DNA of 46,605 bases from positions 231,233-277,837 of the forward strand of contig BFEA01000236.1 in the NCBI GenBank assembly GCA_003427395.1, in the 5' to 3' direction. Below the pieces are notes generated by a model. It was not told the origin of the DNA. It searched no databases and saw only the letters and a program-made list of their open reading frames with translations. The position numbers were made by a program, and so were the translations under genes. How positions within the stretch are numbered: the first letter of the stretch is position 1; each line of letters starts with the position of its first letter. This DNA comes from Chara braunii. Taxonomy: Eukaryota > Streptophyta > Charophyceae > Charales > Characeae. Positions 30,081 to 39,103 of this stretch are shown here, one piece after another.

Positions 30081-30643
30081 CAATTCCATATCTCAATTGA
30101 TCCAATCAGTCAATCTATCCCATTTATAAATCTATCAGTCAAGTAGTAGACCTCGTCCATCAATCGATCAATCGAGCGGTGAATCCCATTCATCAATCTA
30201 TCAATCAAGCATTCGATCCCAATTAACCCATCGACCAATCAGTACGAAGCACAGGGTTCAGCATGTCCATTAACTAGTCAATCCATCTAAATCACAGGGT
30301 GCAAGTGAGGACATTTAAGCCACCTGCGCTGGCACGAGCCTGACGGAGTCACCTAATTCAGATCTGAGCACCCCTCATCAACCCTAATCGAAAAATTTGG
30401 GGAAAGAAAAACAAACTTGTTACAGCAGATGTCAATAGGTATAGGTGGGTGCAAAAAAGACCACACAAAGCTCTGTTTTCTTAACCCGCCCAGCTGCTCG
30501 CGTACCCCCGCGGCCAGTGCCCCCTGCCCGCCCGGCCGGGGGTCGTCTGGCAGGGTGGACCCGGTAACCAAGCTCATACGCCTTTTTTGCAGAAAAGACA
30601 AAAAAGTTGCTCATCATAGATAAATTTCTCTGCAAGGAAAGCG

Positions 30644-30644
<1 letters not shown>

Positions 30645-30683
<39 letters not shown>
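30645..30683. repeat. (CA)n microsatellite
   Basis: About 19 CA units. The surrounding 30300-31018 stretch shows no gene. Confidence 0.95.
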
Positions 30684-30686
<3 letters not shown>

Positions 30687-31013
30687 GCAGACACTTAGGG
30701 CGGGCACATTGGGCCTTTGCAGCGTTGCCGAGGGCTCCCATCCACACAACTCTCTCTCTCTTTAACAGAAAAAAGTAGTGTTTCATTCAAAAGCAGGAAC
30801 CTCCGGGAAAGAGTCCTGAAGATATTTTTTGGCCGCAGCCTTCTGGTGTCAGACCCAAAAGGTAACTTCCATCGAGAGTGGAACGGGATATAATTGACCA
30901 CCTCTACACTTACCACTGATAAGTTGTATATACTATATAGTATATACGGGACACATGACTTCAACAGTAATATATATCTTTACTACGACCAATGTCAACC
31001 CTGCCTCAGCATC

Positions 31014-31018
<5 letters not shown>

Positions 31019-31087
<69 letters not shown>
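31019..31087. repeat. (CT)n microsatellite at a gap edge
   Basis: The CT run ends in the N gap, which explains the failed assembly; CA repeats stand at the other edge (31637-31648). Confidence 0.95.
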
Positions 31088-31636
31088 NNNNNNNNNNNNN
31101 NNNNNNNNNNNNNNNNNNNNNNNNNNNNNNNNNNNNNNNNNNNNNNNNNNNNNNNNNNNNNNNNNNNNNNNNNNNNNNNNNNNNNNNNNNNNNNNNNNNN
31201 NNNNNNNNNNNNNNNNNNNNNNNNNNNNNNNNNNNNNNNNNNNNNNNNNNNNNNNNNNNNNNNNNNNNNNNNNNNNNNNNNNNNNNNNNNNNNNNNNNNN
31301 NNNNNNNNNNNNNNNNNNNNNNNNNNNNNNNNNNNNNNNNNNNNNNNNNNNNNNNNNNNNNNNNNNNNNNNNNNNNNNNNNNNNNNNNNNNNNNNNNNNN
31401 NNNNNNNNNNNNNNNNNNNNNNNNNNNNNNNNNNNNNNNNNNNNNNNNNNNNNNNNNNNNNNNNNNNNNNNNNNNNNNNNNNNNNNNNNNNNNNNNNNNN
31501 NNNNNNNNNNNNNNNNNNNNNNNNNNNNNNNNNNNNNNNNNNNNNNNNNNNNNNNNNNNNNNNNNNNNNNNNNNNNNNNNNNNNNNNNNNNNNNNNNNNN
31601 NNNNNNNNNNNNNNNNNNNNNNNNNNNNNNNNNNNN
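31088..31636. other. Assembly gap (549 N)
   Basis: Run of N between a CT and a CA microsatellite; true length unknown. Confidence 0.99.
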
Positions 31637-31648
31637 CACACACACACA

Positions 31649-32134
31649 TATCTTCCTCTGTCTCTGAGATTCCGGAAAGAAGCCTTCGACTGCAGCGAGT
31701 TTGAATGTATGATCATGGAGGTAACCAGCAACCAGTCTGTGTGTATTGTACATGTAGCTAGCAAGCACTCAACGATGAATTTCACGAGTGAGTGAGGCGT
31801 CAATGCTGGTTGCCTGCAGTGCCCTGTTAAGTGAAAGCTGCTGGTGACTTGCGGGGATCAACCTATTTTGGGCAGAGCATCCATCGGTATTCTGCTTCGA
31901 CACAGCTCAGAATCTCCACATTGGATATACACAGCCGACAAGAAGTGACACTGTGTGCATGCATTGCCTGAACTGCATGGACTTACTTCTACGGCCTGAA
32001 GCACTTTCCTTTCACTGGTGAATCGCTCACTCAGTGCAGGCTGGTGTTATCCCCTTCCTTCGTGGAATGAACCACTAGAAGCACTTGTTTAATTGCGTGT
32101 AAGATTAGCACAGGCGATAAGGAGCGCGTCGTGG
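31649..32134. other. 3' flank of the dUTPase gene
   Basis: No coding sequence recognised. It should contain the 3' untranslated region of the minus-strand dUTPase. I see no clear AATAAA-type signal on that strand. Confidence 0.4.
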
Positions 32135-32809
32135 TCACCGACCAGTTGAGCCGAATCCGTCGGCACCTCTCTCTGTGTCATTCAGCTTGTCCACTCGTTT
32201 CACTTCGGGCGTGGCGATTCTTTCCAGAACAAGTTGCGCCACTCGATCCCCTGCATTTATTTTGTACTCCTTCTTGGAATGACTGAAAAGAAGGACAATG
32301 ACTTCACCTCTGAAGTTGGCATCGATGACGCCCTCAAATGGAGTAATGAAGTGCTTGTAAGCCAGTCTCGACCGGCCAACCACGTGGCCGTAGGTTCCTT
32401 TGGGAACCGCAACTTTGATGCCAGTCTTCACCTCACACCTTCCGCCTGGTGGAATTACGTATGAATAGGGCGTGTACAGGTCATAACCAGACGAGTTCTT
32501 GAACCTTTTGGGGAGCACTGCCTTGTCCGATATGAACTCGACTCTGAGGACACCAGTGTCCTCGTCGGGCTGCGCGCCGTTGTTGGCATCATTGCCACAG
32601 CCATTAGCCACAGCAGGGACAGCGGCTCCAGGACAGTCCGGAGGGATCCCGACCGCCGCATCCTCCCGCCGCGACTCAATCTTCTGGACTTTACTATGCG
32701 GCTGGCGAGGAACAGAGCCAGACACAACGGTCGCCGCCGTATCAGGATCCGGATCAGCGGCATGAACGTCCATTGTGGTCGGATTAGCAGCGCCGCCTGC
32801 AGATTCCAT
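32135..32809 (-). CDS. dUTP pyrophosphatase (dUTPase), single exon
   Basis: Hydrolyses dUTP to dUMP and pyrophosphate, keeping uracil out of DNA and feeding dTMP synthesis; the family works as a homotrimer. 224 residues. The ATG at 32809 has a good context (ATCATGG); upstream in-frame codons come only from a GA repeat. Residues 1-85 are a low-complexity, Asp/Ala-rich extension that does not look like a transit peptide. All five family motifs are present: SGYDLYTP (107-114), GRSRLAYKH (145-153), EGVIDANFRGEV (159-170, catalytic Asp163), GDRVAQLVLE (187-196) and RGADGFGSTGR (214-224). Motif 2 is usually PRSGLA, so Pro and Gly are replaced, and motif 3 has Phe166 where Tyr normally stacks on uracil and Asn where the second Asp is common. 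No intron and no stop: it looks intact, though divergent for a plant-type enzyme. No neighbouring gene belongs to the pathway. Confidence 0.9.
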   Translation of the reverse strand: MESAGGAANPTTMDVHAADPDPDTAATVVSGSVPRQPHSKVQKIESRREDAAVGIPPDCPGAAVPAVANGCGNDANNGAQPDEDTGVLRVEFISDKAVLPKRFKNSSGYDLYTPYSYVIPPGGRCEVKTGIKVAVPKGTYGHVVGRSRLAYKHFITPFEGVIDANFRGEVIVLLFSHSKKEYKINAGDRVAQLVLERIATPEVKRVDKLNDTERGADGFGSTGR

Positions 32810-32899
32810 GATGGCTGTGACAACCACGGGGAAGGAAAAAAGAGCCCTGCCCACCAACAATCGTTGATCTCTTGACAAGAGAGGGAGGGACTCCGAGGG

Positions 32900-32998
32900 G
32901 TGGGGTTGGGGGGGAGGAGAGAGAGGAGAGAGAGGAGAGAGAGGAGACAGAGGAGAGAGAGAGAGGAGAGAGAGAGGAGAGAGGGGAGAGAGGGGAGG
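32900..32998. repeat. GGAGAGA-type repeat in the dUTPase 5' region
   Basis: GAGAGAGGA units about 90-190 bp upstream of the start codon, polypyrimidine on the coding strand. Likely 5' untranslated or promoter DNA; plant promoters often carry such CT/GA tracts. Confidence 0.8.
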
Positions 32999-32999
32999 G

Positions 33000-33789
33000 C
33001 AAAATAACAGATCCAAAAATAGCCGAGGACACAGAATCAACGGCGCTGATTATTAGAGCAGAGGTAGGAGGAGGTGGTCGAGTAAGGGAGATAGTTTCCG
33101 GCGCTTTGTTTTTGGCGATGGCCGAGTGAAGGTCAAAATTTTGCAGCCCAAATAGACGACACAGCCGCACAGCCGCACAGGCGCGACCGGGAGGGCAGTG
33201 AGCAGAGGCGAAGGAAAGCTGAAATTTAAGATATTACAAGCCTGAAACAAGACAAGCACAGAGCCAAAAAAAGAACAAAAGAACAAAAGAACAAAAGAAC
33301 AAAAGAAGGAAAGCAGGAAAGGAAAGGCACGCAGCATAGAGCAGACATCGAACACGAAAACACAGAGAGAGAGAGGTAAATTTGTTGGAATGTGGGAAGA
33401 AAAACTCAAACAAGCAACGAATTGTCGGATGAATTATTTCTATCTTTTCTGATGAATGATGCACGAGGAAGAAGGACAAACAGAGCTGCCACACAATTCC
33501 AGAGAGAAACATATACATCGTCTATGTACAAGCAAACCACCATCACCAACTATTGATTGGTACTCAATTATTTTATGTCATTATTATATTTCATTTGTCG
33601 TCATCGCTTAACTAATTCATGTAATCCATTCATCCATCCATCCCTCCATCCCTCTGTGCCTCCAACCCTCCATCCCTCACAAACTTTTGTTGTACAAGCA
33701 AACCACCATCACCAACTATTGGTGCTCAGTTCAATCTACTACATCACTATTACATTGCATTTGTCCACATCGCCTAATGTATCCACGTA
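33000..33789. other. Upstream flank of the dUTPase, no gene seen
   Basis: Contains AAAGAACA repeats (33268-33310) and two ~45-bp similar blocks (33527-33557 and 33694-33730, both GTACAAGCAAACCACCATCA). No coding signal. Confidence 0.45.
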
Positions 33790-33962
33790 ATTAATCAATT
33801 AATCAATCAATCTATTCATGCTTCCATCCATCCGTCCCGTTATTCCTCCATCCATCCATTCATCCATCCATCAACTTATCAACCAACCAACCAACCAACC
33901 AACCAACCAATCAATCAATTAACCAATCAACTAATCAATCAATCAATCAATCAATCAATCAA

Positions 33963-34039
<77 letters not shown>
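33790..34039. repeat. (CAAT)n / (CATC)n / (CAAC)n tetranucleotide array
   Basis: About 250 bp of AATC, ATCC and AACC units, with the longest CAAT stretch at 33938-34038. Confidence 0.95.
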
Positions 34040-34281
34040 CCGCAAAAGATGTAATTTGGGCTCGATCCCGCGTGGCTCACTGGCACACACCCATGTCCTG
34101 ATTGTCTATATACAGACCCGAGTTCTAATCACATTGGGATCAGATGAACGATACCTCGATGATGATACCTCAAGACCGTTGACATTTTATTATATCATGC
34201 AGACTCTGTTCAATGCCGCTCGGGGGGCCAAGGGCCTATCTCTAGGTGGTGGGCAGCAAGCTTGCCCAGGAAGCTACATGA

Positions 34282-34348
34282 GGCCGATGGGTATTCAACC
34301 CAAGACCTCCTGAATGCCACGTGGATGCCTTCCCAACTGATCTAGGCC
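34282..34348 (-). mobile_element. tRNA-like sequence, probable SINE head
   Basis: On minus, CTAGATCAGTTGGGAAGGC resembles an A box and D arm, and GGGTTGAATACCC about 40 nt on resembles a B box and T arm. Flanking GGCC and GGCC could pair as the start of an acceptor stem. No complete tRNA fold is convincing (the acceptor stem is poor), so a tRNA-derived SINE is likelier than a tRNA gene. Its 3' end is not defined. Confidence 0.4.
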
Positions 34349-34379
34349 GCTGGATTTCTCATGCTCTAAGGAACAGGTT

Positions 34380-35311
34380 GTGGCGTCAAACAAAGGGGAG
34401 GGGCCTGGAGGGAGGGGGAAAGGGGGAAGAAACGGTTAGGAAGGCCACATTTAAAAACATTGAAAAACAGGTGGGGAAAAAAAAAAATGGAAGGATAGAA
34501 AGAAAGGGGAAGGAAAAGGAAAAAGGATGAGACGGGTAAATCCAGAACCAAAAGAAAAAAGGAAAAGGAAAAAAAAAACAAAGAGGACCAAATTTCATAA
34601 CGAAGGAGAAATAAAATTTACAAATATCCACGTGAAAAAAGAAGAAGGGAGAAACGGTGGAACGGAGTCGACGAGGAGAAAAGGAGAAAGAAAGAGAAGG
34701 AGAACGAGGGGGAGGAGGAGGAGGAGGAGGAGGAGGAGAAACAGGAGGGAGGAAGAGTTGTCGGCGGGAGCGAAACCGCAGCGAGAAGGGGGAGGAGAGA
34801 GAAACGCGGGAGAGAGCGAGGGAGGAGGGAATCGGAAGGACAGCGGGGGCGGAGGGGGGGGGTGTTGGCGGCGGGCGCGATGAAGGAAAAGGGGTAGAGC
34901 GCGATGAAGGAAAAGGGGTTGAGTGGGAAGCGGGAGAAAGGGGGCGGGGGAGAGGGGGGGAGGGCGGCGGGAAGGCGTTCCTGAATGGGTGTTACGCACG
35001 AGCGGGAAAGGAGATAACGGGAAGAGGAAGGGGGAAGCGCAAGACGCAGAGGGAGGAGGACAGGGGGAAGGGACGCGGGGGGGGGCGCCAACAAAAGGCA
35101 ATTAAGACGACAAAAGCTCACCGGTTCAACATGCCCTCAGACCGGTCAGCGTGGCTTTGTGAACTGGGCAACGAACAACAAGCCCAGGAGAGAGACAGAG
35201 AGAGAGAGAGAGAGACAGACAGAGAGAGACAGACAGAGAGAGACAGACAGAGAGAGACAGACACAGAGAGAGAGAGGGAAAGAGAGAGAGAGAGAGAGAG
35301 AGGGAACTGGG
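34380..35311. repeat. Purine-rich plus-strand tract
   Basis: More than 900 bp almost entirely of G and A on plus, with GAG/GGA repeats (34709-34738), two GATGAAGGAAAAGGGG repeats (34878-34918) and GA/GACA blocks (35189-35311). Both strands give long open frames only because of composition. Confidence 0.85.
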
Positions 35312-35784
35312 AGGGTGGGAAAGAATGACATATGCTACAGGGCACGGAGCGTTAATCCTAACTGACGGCAATGCCTAACTGAATGTTCACAGGGCACGCA
35401 TATACAGAGCCGACTAATTACTACAGTAGTAATTGCTCTAATTAACTCGTGACCGAACTGATGACGATGATCATGCGCCAATAACTACTGATTAATTAGT
35501 TTAAGCCAATCCAGCTGAGCGTCGAGCTGCTGGCCGTCGAGAAAGAAAGAATTTCCAGCGAATCCAATAGAATCATCGTGGTGGGGACTATCAACTACCA
35601 TCTTCGCCCAAATACAATGCCCTGTCATTGCAGCTATATCTGGACAGAAAGCTGCCCCGAGTACAGCTGTACTGACCGGGCGCTCTATTCGAGTGAAGAC
35701 GGTAGGGAAATCTCGTTTGATGGATGTCCTCGCCGCTAATCGGCGACCGCGGCAGCCGAGGCACACTGAACTAAACCGCGAGGA

Positions 35785-36062
35785 AGCGGGAGCGGAAGCG
35801 GAAGGTGTAGCGGAAGCCGGAGCGGAAGGTGCAGTAAACCGCGCGGAAGCGGAAGCGGAAGGTGTAGTGACTGAACTAAACCGCACGGAAGCGGAAGCGG
35901 AAGCGGGAACGGAAGCGGAAGCGGGAACGGAAGCGGGAGCGGAAGATGTAGCGGAAGGTGTAGCGGAAGCGGAAGCGGAAGCGGAAGCGGAAGGTGTAGC
36001 GGAAGGTGTAGCGGAAGGTGTAGCGGAAGCGGGAGCGGAAGGTGTAGTGGAAGCGGGAGCGG
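35785..36062. repeat. GCGGAA hexanucleotide minisatellite
   Basis: GCGGAAGCGGAA units mixed with GCGGAAGGTGTA and GCGGGAACG variants over ~280 bp. In plus frame it reads (Glu-Ala/Gly-Val-Ala)n. No gene context. Non-repetitive DNA at 35330-35780 shows no recognised gene. Confidence 0.9.
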
Positions 36063-36139
36063 GGAGTTGTTGATGGTTTGCGATAGAAGTACGTTACGTA
36101 CTCCTGACTCACTCAGGAGGGCATACTCAGACTTTGGTA

Positions 36140-36365
36140 GCACTTTCCTAAATCTATCTGAATGCAGTTACGGCCAAACCTGGATGCATCTGACTGCAAT
36201 CACGTCCAGAGCTTGGTAGTAAAAGAGTCCTCGTGTGAGTATTCCCGCATGCATACAGTTGAGGGTGAGTGTATTAAGGCATTTTCACACTAGGAATTCT
36301 TCTACTGAGCTCTGGACGTGATTGCGATCAGGTGCATCGATGTCCTGCTGTAATTTGGGTCAGAT
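36140..36365. repeat. Inverted repeat with TGCAATCACGTCCAGAGC arms
   Basis: The left arm (about 36145-36215) is the imperfect reverse complement of the right arm (about 36290-36365), sharing GCAATCACGTCCAGAGCT. A third related arm stands at about 38700-38790. Small MITE-like family. Confidence 0.7.
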
Positions 36366-36450
36366 ACACGTAGAGTGAGGCAACACCGTAGCCTTGCTGG
36401 CAATGGTGCATAATGAGACGCCCTAACGGCCTCGTTTCAGTCAATCAGTC

Positions 36451-36622
36451 AATCACGACATGAGAGTTGAAAACAAATCCAACAAAAAGACGGAAAAAAA
36501 AAGGAACGAGAGTTAGTTATTACCTCGCTGTACGCCGTACGTAGGGAGGTCATAACTAACTCTCGTCTCTTTTCTTTTTCTTTCTTTTCTTGGATTTGCT
36601 TTTCAGTTCTCGTGTCGTGATT
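36451..36622. repeat. Tight long hairpin, 76-bp arms with 19-bp loop
   Basis: The left arm 36451-36526 and right arm 36546-36622 are near-perfect complements (AATCACGACA, AAATCCAA, ACGAGAGTTAGTTAT, ACCTC). The loop contains a small palindrome, TACGCCGTA. Transcribed, it would form a long double-stranded hairpin. Confidence 0.85.
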
Positions 36623-36832
36623 AACTGATTGATTGGTTGATTGGTTGATTGATCAGTTGATTGATTGATTGATTGACTGATTGATTGGTCGATTGGTTGG
36701 TTGATTGATTTGATTGATTGATTGGTCGATTGGTTGGTTGATTGATTTGATTGGTCGATTGGTTGGTTGATTGATTTGATTGATTGATTGGTCGATTGGT
36801 TGGTTGATTGATTTGATTGATTTGATTGATAC
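36623..36832. repeat. (TTGA)n/(TTGG)n tetranucleotide array
   Basis: TTGATTGG, TTGATTGA and GGTCGATT variants with a higher-order ~55-bp period (three blocks with GATTGGTCGATTGGTTGGTT). Confidence 0.95.
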
Positions 36833-36834
36833 GC

Positions 36835-37311
36835 ACATGTGGCTGAACTGAATGGTACACACATGTAACCGTTGATACAGTAAACATATGGTCAGGAGTT
36901 CGACTTCTGGTCGACTCAGATGGTTTATTACTATGTAGCTGTTTGGAGCTACCCCTTTTGCAAAGAAGACACAGAAAAGACATGAGCAAGAACGGCATGT
37001 ATCTTTCCGTATTCTAGCTCATGATGCCCTTGCCACAGCTTATTAGGTTAGCGGAGCAGTGGAGCAAGGGCTTGCATGAAGAACCATGTTTGAACCCACG
37101 TGAAGGACTTCACAACCCACCCAACCCAGTCGACCCACCCACCTCTCCATCCAACCCACCACCCCAACCCAGTCGACCCACCCGCCTCCCAAGTGGCTGA
37201 ACTGAACCCACAGATGTAACAGCCAATAAACAGACCATGAGTTCGAAGAGCAATCAGTGCTCTGCTATCCTCTTCTGCAAAATGCACTCCCTTTTGTAAC
37301 ACTGATGCGCC
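36835..37311. repeat. Pair of related dispersed repeats
   Basis: 36839-36960 and 37190-37305 share GTGGCTGAACTGAA, then ACATGTAAC or AGATGTAAC, ATAAACA, a GAGTTCGA block and an end in CCCCTTTT or CTCCCTTTT. The GAGTTCGA motif is vaguely B-box-like. Between them lies an AACCCACC-rich stretch (37110-37190). Confidence 0.5.
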
Positions 37312-37606
37312 GCACACACCCGTTCAATTGGATTGGAACGGAGGTGTGTCACAGCCAAAAAATACACTCCAGACACGCCGCTGGCACTAGAGGCACAGCA
37401 TGACCGCCTAGTAACGGCCCCGACCACTGCCGCTCGACCTATATGAGTCGGTGAAACATCGACGAAACAGTTTGTCAGAGCTATATATATATATCGTCAA
37501 ATAGAACTGCCCGGTAAACCGTAGGCAGAGAGGGAGAAGAGGACAACAAACGAGGGGCTGTGACAAACTGTTTCGTCGGAGTTTCACCGACTCATCAGGA
37601 GGCTGA
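37312..37606. repeat. 295-bp direct repeat, copy 1
   Basis: Matches 38192-38486 with one difference (T at 37595 against A at 38475). Copy 2 begins at the first base after the adapter junction, so at least one copy boundary is artificial. Confidence 0.9.
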
Positions 37607-37831
37607 TATATATATCGTCACAAACAGAACTGCCCGGTAAACCGTAGGCAGAGAGAGAGAAGAGGACAACAAACGAGGGGCTGTGACAAACTGTTTCGTC
37701 GGAGTTTCACCGACTCAACAGGAGGCTATATATATATATCGTCAAATAGAACTGCCCGGTAAACCGTAGGCAGAGAGGGAGAAGAGGACAACAAACGAGG
37801 GGCTGTGACAAACTGTTTCGTCGGAGTTTCA
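37494..37831 (-). repeat. 122-bp tandem units with hammerhead 3' halves
   Basis: Three units with starts of AACTGCCCGG at 37505, 37628 and 37750 (periods 123 and 122). On minus each reads CUGAUGAG (or CUGUUGAG), stem II GUCGG/CCGAC, GAAA and CAGUUUGUCACAG. The 5' partner of stem III and stem I are replaced by (TA)n, so these copies cannot fold as complete hammerheads. The third unit is cut within stem II. A degenerate copy on plus (37441-37478) makes the block inverted. Confidence 0.75.
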
Positions 37832-38153
37832 TATATATATGTAAACGATATACATGCATATACGATATATATTGTCAAACTGTAAATCAGAGCGCGAAGG
37901 CGGAAAAAAGAAAAACAAGGAAAGGAAAAGAAGGAAGGAAAGCCCCACCTGTCCATCACCTCTTACGTACAAGGCCAGCCACGTGGATGACAGGTTGAGC
38001 GCTGGCTGCCCCATCCCCGTGTGTCACAAGGACCCACTTGCACGCAGCCAAAAGGCAAAGAGGCAAAGAAAAGGAGGAGGAAACCAGACCTGACAGGGAA
38101 AGAAAGATAATCCAATTGTCACAAAGCAAATAACACATCCCACACGATATATA

Positions 38154-38191
38154 CTGTCTCTTATACACATCTAGATGTGTATAAGAGACAG
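38154..38191. other. Sequencing adapter: Tn5 mosaic-end junction (mate-pair linker)
   Basis: CTGTCTCTTATACACATCT (38154-38172) followed directly by its reverse complement (38173-38191). These 19-mers are the Tn5 transposase mosaic end used in transposon-based library preparation, and two of them head to head form the circularisation junction of mate-pair libraries. This is technical contamination, and sequence left and right of it need not be adjacent in the genome. Confidence 0.97.
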
Positions 38192-38486
38192 GCACACACC
38201 CGTTCAATTGGATTGGAACGGAGGTGTGTCACAGCCAAAAAATACACTCCAGACACGCCGCTGGCACTAGAGGCACAGCATGACCGCCTAGTAACGGCCC
38301 CGACCACTGCCGCTCGACCTATATGAGTCGGTGAAACATCGACGAAACAGTTTGTCAGAGCTATATATATATATCGTCAAATAGAACTGCCCGGTAAACC
38401 GTAGGCAGAGAGGGAGAAGAGGACAACAAACGAGGGGCTGTGACAAACTGTTTCGTCGGAGTTTCACCGACTCAACAGGAGGCTGA
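38192..38486. repeat. 295-bp direct repeat, copy 2
   Basis: Repeats 37312-37606 and then leaves it: copy 1 goes on into TATATATA, copy 2 into AACCCTCAACAGTCTGC, which completes the hammerhead. Confidence 0.9.
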
Positions 38487-38500
38487 ACCCTCAACAGTCT
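38445..38500 (-). ncRNA. Type III hammerhead-like motif with complete stems and one core change
   Basis: On minus: AGACUG (stem III), UU, GAGG-GUUCAG-CCUC (perfect stem I), CUGUUGA, GUCGG-UGAAACU-CCGAC (perfect stem II), GAAA, CAGUUU (stem III, one G-U pair). The core CUGAUGA has A changed to U at the fourth base, which should weaken or abolish cleavage. Stem III differs from the 22.3 kb motif by compensated pairs (U-A there, C-G here). Stem I loop GUUCAG is identical in both. Confidence 0.6.
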
Positions 38501-38519
38501 GCAGAATCCCCTCACTGAT

Positions 38520-39067
38520 TACACTGTAAATGATAATCTACCTTATCCAAAATCAAAGTAGACTATCACTCACCCACACCAGATGGAAAACTCTACAGAC
38601 TGTTGGTACGCCCTTAGACTCACGTGGTCCATACATCACACAGACGCACGTGGCACGACGGTATGACACCGAGTCTAACAACCCTCGCATCCTACTCAAC
38701 TCTGGACGTGATTGCCGTCAGATTCATCCAGAACTAGGCGTAATTGCGGCCAGAGACATTCGCGAGAGTCCGAGTGTGAGTGCGCCCTTCTCTTCTTTGT
38801 TTTTTCGTTTAATTTTCCATCCTTTTGCGAGCAATCTTAGACACGAGATTGAATTTACCTCAAGGCCATCGCCCTTCTTTAAATAAAATAACAATAATAA
38901 AATTAAAAAAAGATTGGACTTCCCACCGAAATCATACGATAATTCCACGTGGCAGCTCCACGTGGCCGTTACACTCTTGGATAAGAGCTCGCTCAGCACG
39001 CGCCACGGCCACGTGGCACGACAACATGACACCGAAGGTAACAAACTTTTTTTTTTTTTTTTTCCGA

Positions 39068-39103
<36 letters not shown>

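Noticed and set aside
30894-31803. Open frames of 238-267 codons across 30.9-31.8 kb
   Set aside because: They consist of an N gap with CT and CA repeats at its edges.
32810-33040. N-terminal extension of the dUTPase
   Set aside because: The upstream codons lack an ATG and come from the GGAGAGA repeat; the ATG at 32809 has a good context.
34527-35328. Long Arg/Glu/Gly-rich plus frame and Leu/Pro/Ser-rich minus frames
   Set aside because: Product of the purine-rich tract; no domain and no conserved residues.
35736-36143. Repetitive Pro-Leu or Glu-Ala protein
   Set aside because: Encoded only by the GCGGAA minisatellite, without conserved flanks or start context.
37494-37831. CRISPR array
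   Set aside because: Units of ~122 bp are joined without unique spacers and the genome is eukaryotic.
37956-38207. Minus-strand open frame containing VSYTHLDVYKRQ
   Set aside because: This peptide is the translation of the Tn5 mosaic-end adapter, a well-known contaminant in protein databases; not a gene.
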